A stretch of 64,000 nucleotides of DNA from Rhynchopus sp. YZ270_cl-10 (Eukaryota; Euglenozoa; Diplonemea; Diplonemida; Diplonemidae): positions 930,001 through 994,000 of the forward strand of contig OZ037855.1 of assembly GCA_964035575.1 (NCBI GenBank), read 5' to 3'. Of this stretch, positions 8,806 to 19,516 are shown one piece after another. The first letter of the stretch is position 1, and each line of letters begins with the position of its first letter. The translations under genes were made by a program, and so were the position numbers. The notes below the pieces were generated by a model. The model was not told where the DNA came from, made no database searches, and was given only the letters and a program-made list of their open reading frames with translations.

Positions 8806-11800
8806 ATGGGGAAGGAGGAGAAGAAGGAGAAGGCTGGGGCAGAGAACATCAAGGTTTTGGTGAGATGCCGCCCGCTGAACTCAAAAGAGAAGGAGGCTGG
8901 GTATAAGAGCGCTGTGGACATGGGGATGACGGATGGGACGGTTACCGTACGCCATGTATGTGGTGATCCCGATCGGTGGACGTTTGACGCTGTGATAAAT
9001 AATACGTTCTCTCAAGGAGATGTGTTTAATATGTGGATCACCCCGATGATCGAGTCTGTGATGGATGGATTCAACGCGACCATCTTCGCGTATGGCCAAA
9101 GCGGGAGTGGCAAAACCTACACCATGTCTGGTGTGTCCGACAACGCAGTTCTCGAAGGTGTCATCCCCCGCTCCTTCTCCTTCATATTCAACTACATCAA
9201 AGAGAATTCTCGCCCCGAGTGTCACTTCAATCTGTACTGCTCTTTCCTCGAGCTCTACAACGGCCGTGCGCACGACCTTCTTGACAAAAATATGCGTGAA
9301 CTCAAAATCAAAGAAAACAAAGACAAAACCTTCTTTGCGCAAGAACTCCTCCAACCGCAGGTCAAATTCCATGAGGACCTGCTCCGCCTAATGGAGGAGG
9401 GGACGGAGAAGCGGCGTGTTGCGAGCACAGAGCTGAACGCAGACAGCAGCAGGAGTCATTCCATCTTTACGGTGTATGTGCAGCGTGAGGAGACGACGGA
9501 GGATGGAGACGTGCGTTCAGTGACGTCGAAGCTGAACCTCGTGGACCTAGCGGGGAGTGAACGCCAGTCGAAGACAGGGACCAGCGGAGACGCCCTGAAG
9601 GAGGGCTGCAACATCAACCTCTCCCTCAGTGCGCTGGGCACGGTCATCGACACCATCGTCAAAGGGAGGTCGCACATCCCGTACCGCTCCTCTCCCCTGA
9701 CAATGCTCCTGAAAGACTCCCTCGGGGGTGGGTCCAAGACGTGCATGTTTGCGAACATTAACCCTTCAGAGCACAACGTCTCCGAAACGGTGTCGACGCT
9801 ACGATTCGCAGACCGTGCAAAGCAGATCAAAAATAAGCCTCTCGTGCAGATGGACGCAAAGGACCAGAAGATTGCAGATCTAGCGCAGAAGATAGAGGAT
9901 ATGAAGGAGAAGCTGAAGCGCTTTGAGGATGGTGGGTTTGATGAGCTGGAGAAGCAGAATGAACAGCTGCAGGAGCAGATTGGGCAGTTTGAGGTGGAGT
10001 GCGAGAGCCTGCGGGAGGAGATGGCACGCAACAGCAACGACACGAAGGAGGTGCTGGACTCTGCGAAGGCTGATATGGATGCGATGCGTGAGACGATCAC
10101 GGAGCTGCAGTCGGACCTTGAGATCTTCAAGAAGGAGAAGCTTGTCCTCGAGCAGCAGCTGCAAAACGAAGAGTCGCAGGCCGCCGAGCTGCGCAGCATC
10201 GTAACCTCCTTCATCGCCACACAGCTCAGCGAGACGCACACCGATGCACTCGACATCTACACCATACAAAGCAAGCTGCAGGGCATTGCCTCACAGCCTC
10301 TCGCCTCAGGCCTCGAAGCCGTCCAACGTGACGAACGTCTACGCCACGAATCCCTGCTAGACGATGCACACAAAGAACAAAAGAGAGAAAGGAAGCGGCT
10401 GGAGAAGCTAAACACCCAAGCGCAGGAGGCCCTTGAGCAGTCGTTGACGCGCATGGAGAAGCTGAAGGGGAAGCTTGAGAACGAGAAGGAGAAGCGCAAG
10501 AAGCTTGTTGCCGACAAGGATGGGGAGCTTGCGGAGCTGAAGGCGAGCAAAGAGAAGGAGTCTGAACGTCTCAAGAAGATGATTGCTGAGTTGGAGGCGA
10601 ACCTTATGGAGGGCATCGGAGATGTTGGCACGCCCACCGACACACCTGCAGACACTTCCGCCCTGCAAAGAGAGGTCGCCGACCTGACTGCACAGCTCCG
10701 CGAAGCAGAGATCTCCCTCGAAGATGCTCGCGCCTCTGTTCTCCTCCCTAACGCAAGCGACTCTGAGGCAACAGTTGTCCTCAAACGCCATCTCGAAGAC
10801 GCCAACAAAAAGATCAACCGCACCGAAGCACGCTTTGCACAGGAGAAGACCATTCTTGAAGAGGAAATCAAAAACACAAAGCTCTCTCTTTCGCAGGCAC
10901 GCCAGACGCAGGGGTTGGGCTCTGGTGGAGGTGAAGCCGTTCAGCCAAACAACACCAAGGAAGTCGAAGAGCTGCAGGCTGAGGTGGCGTCGCTCACAGC
11001 GAAGCTCCAAAAGCAGGCTAAAGAGCGTGACGCTGCTATTGCGACGTCCTCTACTGTGCAGGAGGGTGATTCTGAAGCAGTTGCGGCATTGAAACAGCAG
11101 CTGAACCAGCTGCATTACGACACTTCGAAGGATGCTAAGGAGAGTGCAGCGGATATGGGTGTTCTGAAGCAGGAGGTGAAATCTCTTCGTGCTGCGTTGA
11201 CCCTTTCACAGCAGGAGGGGCAGCGGCAGGCGAATCTATTGAAGCAGCCGCAGTCGGGTGGTGAGGCAATGCGTGTGGAGTTGGAGGAGTGCAGAAGCGA
11301 GCTGCACGCTGCAGAGGCTGCGCTGGCAGAGGCGATTGAGTCGAAGAAGGCGGCGGCAAGCGCACTGACCGCAGTCTCGTCGGACGATTCACAGGCAGTT
11401 GCGTCATTGAAGTCTGAGCTCAAGCTTGCCCAGGCAGCCTCGGAAGGAGTCGAAGCAACCTCCGCCACAGCACTCAAAAAGCTGAAGGGCGACATCAAAC
11501 ACCTCCGCAAAGAGCTTGCCGTAGCGAAGGAGGCCCAGCCCGCACCCTCCTCCTCTTCAGAGGCAAAGCTCAAGGAAGAGCTTTCCCAGGCCCGCAGAGA
11601 CGTGCAAGACCTGGAAGCCAAAGTCGAAGAGATCAAAGTGGAGCGTGACACCGTTGTGACAACGTTCGGAGCAATGAGCGGGCTTGACGTAGGGGATGAG
11701 GCTGCCGCCCTGAGGGCAGAGATTGTGTCGATGCAGGACAGTGCAAGCAAGGCAGAGGCAGCCATGACGGCAGACCGCAAGCAGATGAAGCGTGAGCTTG

Positions 11801-14301
11801 ACAGTGCGAAGGCAGACCTTGCTGGGGCACGCGCCGGGAAGAAGCAACGGGGGGGTCCAGCCAACAACGACCTCAAGGCTGAACTGGCAGAGTACAAACG
11901 TGAGTTGCAGCTGATGGAGGAAAAGCTGGAAGCTGCGGAGAACGCCCAGGCAGCTGCGACCGAGTCCGTCTGTGCTCTGTCTGGCACAGAGACAGAGGCG
12001 ATCTCTGCCTTGAAGAAGGAGCTCGACTCACGTACCAAGGCCAGCACAAAGTCGGAGAAGGGCTTCAAATCTGAGATCAAACGTTTGAAGCAAGATCTGA
12101 AGACAGCCAAGGCAGCGTTGTCCCCTACAGCAGAGCCTGCCGGTGCACAGCTGCAGGAGCTGTCCGAGGCTCGCATCGAGATTGCGTCGTTGGAGGACAA
12201 GCTTACGAAGGCAGAGGAGGAGCGCGCAGAGTTGGTGGCCAAGCTGTCGCAGCCTAGTCCAAGCGACTCAGATGCAGTGTCCTCCCTCAAAGGCGAGTTG
12301 TCTGCACTGCAGAAGGCAGCGAAGAAGCGTGAGAAGACCCTTAAGGCAGATGTGTCGCGCCTCAAGCTCGAGAACAAAGGTCTGCATGCCGACCTCTCCG
12401 AGGAGCACCCCACCCTCGCACACAGCGCAGAGGAGTTGTCCAGGCTCAATGAGGAAGTCACCTCCCTCAGGTCACAGCTGGCCGCCATGAAGGACGCAAA
12501 GGACACAGTCACAAACACACTCACCTCTGTCAACAGCAACGACTCTGACGTCGTTGCCGCACTCAAACGCGAGCTCGCTGTTGCACACCAAGCACTCAAA
12601 TGCGACGTCGAAGCCTTGGAAGGCAAAAACAACGAACTCAAATCCGAGCTATCAGAAGCCCGCAGCGGCCTCCGCCAGCAGGAAACTCCCCTCTCAGGGA
12701 CTGGGTCCTTCAGGATGAATGGCTCTGGTGCGGACAACATGAAGCTTGTGGCTGAGGTGCAGAAGCTGGAGCGTGTGATTGAGATGCAGAAGGAGGATGT
12801 GGCCACGGCGAGCCGTGAGAACGACCTGTACCAGCAGCGTCTGAAGGAGCAGACAACGAGCAACGAGGAGCAGCAGACAGAGCTGGACAACCTACGCAAG
12901 GAGCTGGAGGGTGAGGCGTCGAAGCTGGCGAAGGAGCGCAAACAGCAGGTCAAGCTCGTTACGGAGCTGGAGGAGGTGCAGACACAGATCCACGCATGCA
13001 AGCAGGTGGAGGACAAGCTGCGCGAGGAGATCATGCACGAGAAGAAGGCCTTTGACGTGCACAAGGCCAGCCTCGAGTCGCAGTACCGTGACGTAGGTGT
13101 CATACAGGAACAGCTCAAAGAGAAGAACGCAACCCTCCTCGAGTGCAAGGGCATGGTGTCCAGCCTGCAAGACATCATCTCCAACCTGCGTGCCAAGGAC
13201 GTCGCCACTATCGAGAAGCTTGCCGAGGCTAAGAAGGCCATCGACCAGCGTGACGAACACTGGCAGCAGCAGCTCACAGAGCAGGAGTCGAACACAGCGG
13301 CAATGATCTCACGCAAGGTGCAGGAGCTTCGCGTTGAACACAAATCAGACCTGAAGAAGAAGAACCAAGAGAACGAACGTCTGAATAAGAAGATCAAGAA
13401 GGGGGAGTTGGCTGTGCAGAAGGTGAAGGAGCGCTACGACAACAAGGTTGTTCAGTACGAGCAGCTGACCGCCACGTTTGAGCAGTACAAACTGAAGCAG
13501 ATGGAGCGTGAGACTGACGACCAGGAGACTGCACAGGAGAGCATCCAACGCATCATGAAGAGCGCCAAGGTGGCCAAGGCGTTGCGTGACGACACCGACA
13601 AACGCAAGATAGGCGAGTCTGACACGACGGACGTTGAGAAGCGCATGATGAAGAAGAGCGCTGCGGCGAAGAAGTTTAGTTTGGACGACTCTTCTTTGAC
13701 TATGAAGATGGAGGTTGACGCGAAGAAGAAGGAACGCAAATCGCGGGAGAGCATTCTCTCTATCGAAGATGCGGGCGAGAACCCGCTTCCACGGGATGCT
13801 TATGGCGAACGCCGTGAACACCGCCTCAAGCCTGTCGAGGGTGGCGACGACAAGCGCAAGCGCACCATGCCCCAGACAGACCGCCCTGAGCCCATCCGCC
13901 CTGTTGCCTCGCCACTGGCCAACGCAGGCAGGCCTTCCCCACGCTCCGAGCTGACCGCGAGGGGCGACCTCGTGCAGTCCACATCACCTTCGCCCATGGG
14001 AGGAATGGGACCACCACCCAACTTTGCCGCAACCCCACTGCGTTCAATCGGCAACCCAAGCCAGGTCCACCCACCCGGCCAAGAGGCTCCAGCACCAGCC
14101 CCAGCCCCAGCACCCGGCCCCTTCCAAGTCCTCCCCCGCCAGTCCTCTATGGGTTCGCCCCGTCCCTTCGCCATGGGTGCGCCACGTCCAGCAATGGGGC
14201 TAGAACCCAGCCCCCTTGCAAGCAAAGGCATGTCACCACCATCCAGTGCATCGCCCACAAAGGAAAGCATGCGTGGGTTGTACCCAACGCCGCCTCGTTG
14301 A
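8806..14301 (+). CDS. Kinesin motor protein with very long coiled coil
   Basis: An 1831-residue single-exon protein. The N-terminal motor domain (about 14-345) contains the P-loop GQSGSGKTY (about 97-105), switch I NADSSRSH, switch II LVDLAGSERQSKTG and the microtubule-binding stretch IPYRSSPLTMLLKDSLGG. All are intact, so an active ATP-driven microtubule motor is expected. The neck after TLRFADRAKQIKNKP resembles kinesin-2-type plus-end motors, but subfamily assignment is tentative. Residues ~350-1610 are predicted coiled coil with a seven-fold ~100-residue internal repeat. Residues ~1620-1700 are basic and charged, and ~1710-1831 are Pro/Ser/Met-rich and probably disordered, including an Ala-Pro run. 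The start is the first ATG, and MGKEEKKEKAGAENIKVLVR leads directly into the motor. Long minus-strand frames inside it are shadows of its codon bias. Confidence 0.95.
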   Translation: MGKEEKKEKAGAENIKVLVRCRPLNSKEKEAGYKSAVDMGMTDGTVTVRHVCGDPDRWTFDAVINNTFSQGDVFNMWITPMIESVMDGFNATIFAYGQSGSGKTYTMSGVSDNAVLEGVIPRSFSFIFNYIKENSRPECHFNLYCSFLELYNGRAHDLLDKNMRELKIKENKDKTFFAQELLQPQVKFHEDLLRLMEEGTEKRRVASTELNADSSRSHSIFTVYVQREETTEDGDVRSVTSKLNLVDLAGSERQSKTGTSGDALKEGCNINLSLSALGTVIDTIVKGRSHIPYRSSPLTMLLKDSLGGGSKTCMFANINPSEHNVSETVSTLRFADRAKQIKNKPLVQMDAKDQKIADLAQKIEDMKEKLKRFEDGGFDELEKQNEQLQEQIGQFEVECESLREEMARNSNDTKEVLDSAKADMDAMRETITELQSDLEIFKKEKLVLEQQLQNEESQAAELRSIVTSFIATQLSETHTDALDIYTIQSKLQGIASQPLASGLEAVQRDERLRHESLLDDAHKEQKRERKRLEKLNTQAQEALEQSLTRMEKLKGKLENEKEKRKKLVADKDGELAELKASKEKESERLKKMIAELEANLMEGIGDVGTPTDTPADTSALQREVADLTAQLREAEISLEDARASVLLPNASDSEATVVLKRHLEDANKKINRTEARFAQEKTILEEEIKNTKLSLSQARQTQGLGSGGGEAVQPNNTKEVEELQAEVASLTAKLQKQAKERDAAIATSSTVQEGDSEAVAALKQQLNQLHYDTSKDAKESAADMGVLKQEVKSLRAALTLSQQEGQRQANLLKQPQSGGEAMRVELEECRSELHAAEAALAEAIESKKAAASALTAVSSDDSQAVASLKSELKLAQAASEGVEATSATALKKLKGDIKHLRKELAVAKEAQPAPSSSSEAKLKEELSQARRDVQDLEAKVEEIKVERDTVVTTFGAMSGLDVGDEAAALRAEIVSMQDSASKAEAAMTADRKQMKRELDSAKADLAGARAGKKQRGGPANNDLKAELAEYKRELQLMEEKLEAAENAQAAATESVCALSGTETEAISALKKELDSRTKASTKSEKGFKSEIKRLKQDLKTAKAALSPTAEPAGAQLQELSEARIEIASLEDKLTKAEEERAELVAKLSQPSPSDSDAVSSLKGELSALQKAAKKREKTLKADVSRLKLENKGLHADLSEEHPTLAHSAEELSRLNEEVTSLRSQLAAMKDAKDTVTNTLTSVNSNDSDVVAALKRELAVAHQALKCDVEALEGKNNELKSELSEARSGLRQQETPLSGTGSFRMNGSGADNMKLVAEVQKLERVIEMQKEDVATASRENDLYQQRLKEQTTSNEEQQTELDNLRKELEGEASKLAKERKQQVKLVTELEEVQTQIHACKQVEDKLREEIMHEKKAFDVHKASLESQYRDVGVIQEQLKEKNATLLECKGMVSSLQDIISNLRAKDVATIEKLAEAKKAIDQRDEHWQQQLTEQESNTAAMISRKVQELRVEHKSDLKKKNQENERLNKKIKKGELAVQKVKERYDNKVVQYEQLTATFEQYKLKQMERETDDQETAQESIQRIMKSAKVAKALRDDTDKRKIGESDTTDVEKRMMKKSAAAKKFSLDDSSLTMKMEVDAKKKERKSRESILSIEDAGENPLPRDAYGERREHRLKPVEGGDDKRKRTMPQTDRPEPIRPVASPLANAGRPSPRSELTARGDLVQSTSPSPMGGMGPPPNFAATPLRSIGNPSQVHPPGQEAPAPAPAPAPGPFQVLPRQSSMGSPRPFAMGAPRPAMGLEPSPLASKGMSPPSSASPTKESMRGLYPTPPR
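10756..12580 (+). repeat. Seven-unit ~100-residue repeat in the kinesin rod
   Basis: The motif D-S-x-A-V-x-x-L-K-x-E-L recurs at kinesin residues about 652, 755, 861, 964, 1062, 1154 and 1246. Spacings are 103, 106, 103, 98, 92 and 92 residues. Examples are GDSEAVAALKQQL, DDSQAVASLKSEL, TETEAISALKKEL and NDSDVVAALKREL. The units are diverged, implying old tandem duplication of a coiled-coil module. Confidence 0.75.
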
Positions 14302-14880
14302 AGGGAAGCGGGGGGGATGGGGTTTTTGTTGAAAGTTTTGTTGAGGTTAGGAGGGTATTATTGTCAGATTGTCAGCTGTTATTTTGTTGGCAATTGTTGC
14401 GGTTTGGGCGTTGAAGTTTACACGAAAAAAGAAAGGAAAATAAAAGCGAATATATTCGTGCCATTCATAAAGTGGAGTGACACCGACAGTGAACACAATA
14501 TACGCGGCTGTAGGTTTGTTGTGAAGACGCTTTTCGCGCGAACCTCATCCATCATTCTTGTCTGTGCACGTTGTCTGCAGGCCGGCAACCCTGCAAGAGG
14601 GGGTTTTCTCCCCCATTTCCATTCCCTCCCTTTTTATTGTGCGTTTGACAGAGTTTGACCTCTCGCCGTTTTTCAACTTTCATTGAAGTTTAGCCTGAAG
14701 GTGCCCACTTGACTCAAGTACCTGTGTTCTTACGACGCAGGTGTTCAGTGGTGCGCCCCCTCATCCCACCCCATCCCGGACGCTCCCTATTTTTGACCAC
14801 CATACTTTTTTTTTTTTCAGTCCGCCAATGTGCTGCTATCTTGTGACAGTAGTAAAAAAAGCGAACAAATTTTTTTTTTC
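14302..14880. other. Kinesin 3' spacer
   Basis: No gene seen. A possible faint family L relative begins at about 14698 (GAAGGTGCCCACTTGA). Confidence 0.35.
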
Positions 14881-14935
14881 CAGTGCGCCGATGATCGATG
14901 AGGCATTTGCACTTCCAACTTCTCTTTTTTACCCA
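14881..14935 (+). repeat. Short interspersed repeat, family C
   Basis: Family consensus roughly CAGTGYCTRCGTCCGCC, a few variable bases, GGTGAGGCGTTTGCAC, then TTTCAACTTCTCTTTTT. Copies lie here and at about 22121, 41507, 46094, 46836, 46971, 48221, 48506 and 48806. Several can fold GTGC...GCAC into a short hairpin. Origin unknown. Confidence 0.5.
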
Positions 14936-15337
14936 TCGCTCAAAAAATCCCACACCCGTCATCCCCGTTCCCACATGGCAATATTTTTGTTTGCATGTTT
15001 TTTTGCTTCCCCTCCACCCTGTCAGACCATCTTTTCAGATGAAAGGGTGGGGGGTGTGGAGTGTCTACGGTTATTGCATCATGGTGGCACTGCTTTCAGT
15101 ATTGTGCTGGTTATTGTTATTTTTGTATTGCATGACACGTTGACTAAAAACGAAAGCAATATGGGAGGGAAACACAAGGAATAAGAGAGAGAGGTTGCAC
15201 ACAACCCGTCGTTTGACGCCGTTTATTGTTGAGAGGGGTCTGCAGAGAGTGAGATAGCTCCAATAGGTGAGGCGAAAAAAATCCCTCCCCGACAAAGAAA
15301 AAGTAGAGCGTCGGCAAGAAGATATCACAGAGAGAAA

Positions 15338-15412
15338 GTGGAGATTGCACAACTGTGGCAACACAACCGAAGCAACTACACTACTCCAACAATTTATCAG
15401 GAAAAAAAAAAA
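15338..15412 (+). repeat. Short interspersed repeat, family H (tRNA-His 5'-half-like)
   Basis: The 62-bp body plus an A tail is nearly identical (two differences) to 46335-46405. It starts GTGGAGATTGCACAACTGTG and continues GCAACACAACC. Eukaryotic tRNA-His has TAGTGG in the D-arm and a TGTGGC anticodon loop, so a 5' tRNA-His half is the best guess. The A-rich 3' end suggests retroposition. Confidence 0.65.
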
Positions 15413-15548
15413 CCCCCTACACATACCAAAAACCCCCCTCGTCTTTGTTTTCCCTCAAGACAGGTATTATCCCCATCTCCTTTTCCCCCTTCCCTCCCTT
15501 CGCAAAAAGTTTAACGACTTGTTGCTGATTTTTTTTTGTACATCACAA

Positions 15549-15745
15549 AACCCTAGCCATGCTCCTCTCCCCTCTCCCCCCACTCCCTCCCCTCCCTCCC
15601 CTCCCCCCCCTTCCCCCCCTTCCCCTTTCTTTCTCCAGTCCAAAAAAGAATACCTCCTTTCCCCCCTTCTTTTAATCAAGCATTGTACATATCAACCATG
15701 TTCCCTATCACCCTCTCCCTCTCGCTTCAGACATACACTGACATC
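15549..15745 (+). promoter_or_regulatory. C/T-rich tract upstream of the methyltransferase
   Basis: Nearly pure CCCTCC/CCCCTT sequence ending within 30 bp of the start codon. It is probably 5'UTR or core promoter; inferred only from its recurrence upstream of several genes here. Confidence 0.35.
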
Positions 15746-15768
15746 TCTACTCCAAGAGTAGACATACC

Positions 15769-16803
15769 ATGGCTGGTCTGCCTCTTAGCCCAACAGGAGG
15801 GCCTATGATGCCTCCGCCATTTGGCATGAGACCACCTCCACCGGGGATGGGTGGTATGGGTATGGGGATGGGACGTGGCGCCGACCCCAATCGTGGTGTC
15901 ATCGCAACGAACGACTCCGCAACAGAGGCGAAGCTTAGCGCAATGCAGCTTGGGTACTTCAAGGATAAGTACATCACCAAGGTCTGCCCAAAGCGCAAGG
16001 TAAACTCCTCCCCGATGGTGCGTCGTGGATACTACACTCGGGTCCACTTTGTGGAGCACTGCCTGCACGCATTCCATGCCGTGCATCCTAAAATCCAGGT
16101 CATCTCTCTTGGCGCTGGGTATGACACTTCCTTTTTCCGTCTTAGAAGTGAAGGAAAGCTTCCGAATGTTGTGCGTTGGGTTGACGTTGATTTTCCGAAG
16201 GTTATTGAAGACAAATTGAAGGCAATGAAGAATGTCCCAGAGTTTGTTGACAAAACGTTGACCGGAGATTCTTATCGTGCTATCGGAATTGATTTGCGTG
16301 AAATCGAGGAGTTTGAAGCAAAGCTGACCAGCAAGGAGATCGGGTTGGATGCAAGCATTCCTACTATTATCGTTTCTGAATGTGTTATGGTGTATATGAG
16401 GGCGGCGGAAGGGGATGATGTCATTACCTTGACTGCTAAGTTGTTTGAGAAGGCAGGGTTCGTGACGTATGAGCAGATTAATGATGACTCTCCGTTCGGG
16501 AAGATGATGTTGCAGAATCTTGAGGATCGTGGTTGCCCGCTTCTTTCGCTTCGCAAATACAAAACAGCAGACGACCAAATGCAACGCTACAAATCCTGCG
16601 GCTACGAGCACTCCGCCTCCAAAACAATGAACACAATCTACGATTCCCTCACCCAAGCAGAACAGCTCCGTCTCGACAAAATTGAGCGTCTCGATGAAGT
16701 AGAGGAATTCCGCCTCATCCACGAACACTACGTCTTTACCGTAAGCAGCAAAGGGATGGGGGAAACCTGGCAAGAACAAACCTTTCTGCCACAATGGGGA
16801 TAA
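15769..16803 (+). CDS. LCMT1: Leucine carboxyl methyltransferase (PP2A methyltransferase, LCMT1-like)
   Basis: A 344-residue protein that would use S-adenosylmethionine to methylate the C-terminal leucine carboxyl of protein phosphatase 2A, controlling regulatory-subunit binding. Family motifs are complete: VIATNDSATEAKL near residue 45, RRGYYTRVHFVEHCL, the SAM-binding LGAGYDTSFFRL (from about 114), DVDFP (about 140), ECVMVYM (from 204) and YEQINDDSPFGKMM. Length matches human LCMT1 closely apart from the N-terminus, which is a Pro/Gly/Met-rich leader of about 37 residues with GMG repeats, absent from LCMT1 as I recall it and probably disordered. There is one exon and a TAA stop. The start is the first in-frame ATG after the C/T tract. 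Confidence 0.95.
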   Translation: MAGLPLSPTGGPMMPPPFGMRPPPPGMGGMGMGMGRGADPNRGVIATNDSATEAKLSAMQLGYFKDKYITKVCPKRKVNSSPMVRRGYYTRVHFVEHCLHAFHAVHPKIQVISLGAGYDTSFFRLRSEGKLPNVVRWVDVDFPKVIEDKLKAMKNVPEFVDKTLTGDSYRAIGIDLREIEEFEAKLTSKEIGLDASIPTIIVSECVMVYMRAAEGDDVITLTAKLFEKAGFVTYEQINDDSPFGKMMLQNLEDRGCPLLSLRKYKTADDQMQRYKSCGYEHSASKTMNTIYDSLTQAEQLRLDKIERLDEVEEFRLIHEHYVFTVSSKGMGETWQEQTFLPQWG

Positions 16804-16939
16804 AGAGGGGGAAAAAAAATGGGAAGAAATTGGGTTCGGGAAAAAAAATATAGAGAAGCTAGCACTTTACCAAAGAGTCGAACCATATAAATCTGCAAAA
16901 AAAAAGTACCCATTTCCCCCATTCACCAATTTCTCATAG
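16804..16939. other. AT-rich border before the GC-rich block
   Basis: A short A-rich 3' flank of the methyltransferase gene. Composition changes sharply at about 16.94 kb. Confidence 0.5.
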
Positions 16940-17075
16940 TAGTTAAGAAGGCGTTGAAGAGAGGGGGTATATCGTGGGTTTTGCTGTGATCGTTGGGTGG
17001 ATGTGTGTCTCGGTGTGTCACGATCATTGTATAATAATGGTGACACAGAGCACTAAACCCCATCCTTTTTCGAAG

Positions 17076-17106
17076 TGGATGTAGGACTGCATGGTTGGGG
17101 TCCACC
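17076..17106 (+). repeat. Dispersed repeat shared with about 59146-59182
   Basis: Both places contain GGACTGCATGGTTGGG followed by GTCCACC, with related GAARTGGAT words just upstream. Two copies only, family unknown. Confidence 0.5.
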
Positions 17107-19474
17107 TGAGTGAGGCTTGGCATGTCTCTAAGCTTACACTTTTCAGATATACGAAGAGCTCGATGCGAGGAGACCGTATGAGGGTGGGGAGGGGCTGGTG
17201 TATGTTACAGAACCATCACGTTTTTCTCTCTATTGGTACTGTTGGCTCTGCTCTGAGCGATTTTGCTTCTTTGGTGACTTACGCAAGGGTCTTCTCTCTT
17301 AGGTGCGGTTTACAGCTTTTTTTTTTTGGTGGGCAAGGATGTCTCTCTAAGTCGGTTGATTTGTTTCATCCATGAACTATTGAAAGGCAGTCCAGCACAC
17401 ACGCGATGCGAAGGGATGTGAGGAGAGAGCAGGAGGAGCAGGAAGCTCTTTCCTTTCGGGATGGAGAGAGAGAGGGAGGGTAGAGGGGGGGGAGGGCTAG
17501 CTACAGATCGAACGATAGCACCACCACCACCACGTCAACAGAGTCCGTCAGTGGTTCACTCTGTTCTCTGTATGCTTATTAGACCCATTGTTGGCGAGAG
17601 CAGCCCTTCCCAGAGCAGAGAGGCTCCTCTGGTGGTGACCCGACTTATGGCGTGGGGTGGGGTGGGGAATCTGCAGCGTGATATGACATTGCCCCTTTTA
17701 TTGGCCGGTAGGGTGACAGGAGCAGGGTGTGTGTGTGTGCTGTTACGCTGTTACGCTGTTTCGTTCATTCATCTTGCGAGGAAGGGGGTGATAGGATAGG
17801 CTTGTTATGTGTCAAATGTGAAGTATCCAATGGCGACACCCATGCATTATTGGATGGGGGATGGGAGGGAGGGGAGGGGAGGGGGGGGGAGGAGAAAGAG
17901 AGTGTCAACTAAGGGTTAACTTGGCCATCTGAGCGGCAGTCGGTTGTTTTCGCCTATCCAGCGTAGGGGTGGAGAATGCCAATTGCAGGATACGGTCACT
18001 TCTGTGGAAGTGAGTTGCTGGGTGTGGATGTGTGTACGGCGTTGTATTAGGCTAGGTACGGCATCTTCGGATATCCATACTTACCTGCTGCAGAGGTGTG
18101 TGTGGAGAGGAGAGGGCCACATCAGAGCGGGAGGGGACTCAGGGTGTGACGATGTGAGGGGAAGGGGAGGTGGGAGAGGAAGGCTCCGGTTCCTCTCAAC
18201 TTGTTACTCCCCGATGTGGTGCAATGACAACCGGTCATACTATGCACCCAACGGCTGGTACAAGGTCCGGAGAGGGCGAGCAGAGTGACGGAGCTTAGCG
18301 ATGTTCTTTTTTCTTTTTCTGTCGGCTCTATGGCAAAGCGATCCCTTGGTTGTATCCCATTGTGATGGCAGCTCTGTGTCAGATTATAGCCCTGGGGCAT
18401 GGGGTGGGGGGTGGACATCAACGACGCTTCGTCATCGTCATCGTGAGGTTGTCAGAGTACATGGTGTGTTGCGTGAACGTATCCTTAGAGCATGGAGCAC
18501 ATCACCCCGCTGTCTGGAGGTATTTGGCTTTGGTTAGACGTCTGGGTGCTCACGTAGAGGAGATCCGTTGTTGTTCCTGGGGTCTTGCTGTAAACGTGCT
18601 GTGCTGTGTGGGTTGCAGTTTGCGCGCTTGTGGTCAAGCTCTATGCTATGGGGAGGACAAGGTTTGGCTGTTGAGCGTGGGAGGGGTTTCTGACGCATTC
18701 TTGATGAGTGAGAAATGCACAACCACCGTTGCTAAGGGGTGTTGAGGGTGTCGAGGCTGGTATCATTCCCCTCTAGGGTAGAGAGAAACCGTCTTGTCAT
18801 AAAAGCCCTTCACCACCTCGCGAGCAGTCACCTCTGTGACAGCTTTTGGGCATCTGCTGGCCACGTATCTCACATAAAGGTTGTTTGGGTGGGGGATGGG
18901 TGCGGCAGTGTTTCAGCCGGACAGCGCTTTGTGGAGCATGCATTCATGGAGGGTTGCTGAGGTTGGATGTTGGGTCTAGCGTGCACAGGAGGGTGGTAGT
19001 GTGGTAGGGTAGGTGGGGTGGGGGTGCCATAGTACCGGAGTTCTGCTCATCGTGCTGTTTCTAGCTGTATACCGTTAATAAAGGGTTCTGTTGGGGGGTG
19101 CCAAAGGTGGGGGGGTCGGTGAGAGCTGTGGTGCATTCATCTTCAGAAGAGCTTTTTTGGCGGTAGAGGTGAACCTATCTGTACAGGGGAAAGGCGTACA
19201 CTGTACAAAGCATTTACTCAGCGGAGATGCTGGGTTGGCACTTCATTCCTCCTCAAATGGAGGTTCCGTATTCGAGTACACAGAAGCGTGTGTTGTACTT
19301 CTCGGCCAGCCGCGCTGGTCCAGTGGAGCCTCCTTTCCAAAGAAGTTTTTTTTTTGGAATTTTGGAATTTGGGGATTTTCGTATTTCTATGGGGTGAAAC
19401 ATGGCTTTGTTTGCCTCTTGGGGCAACAGTCCATAGGACGGGTGAGTTGTGGAACCTCCATGTGAGCGAATGAT

Positions 19475-19516
19475 CTTCATCTAGTTGAGTTCTGAGAGAA
19501 CTTAATCTAGATGAAG
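19475..19516. repeat. 42-nt near-perfect palindrome
   Basis: CTTCATCTAG...GTTCT pairs with AGAAC...CTAGATGAAG around a four-base loop. It could form a hairpin or cruciform. It might be a relic of the subterminal hairpin that Helitrons carry, but no CTRR end was recognised beside it. Confidence 0.6.

Noticed and set aside
11115-13397. 760-codon open frame on the - strand inside the kinesin gene
   Set aside because: Ser/Cys/Leu-rich antisense shadow of a repetitive GC3-rich coiled-coil gene; no domain and no start context.
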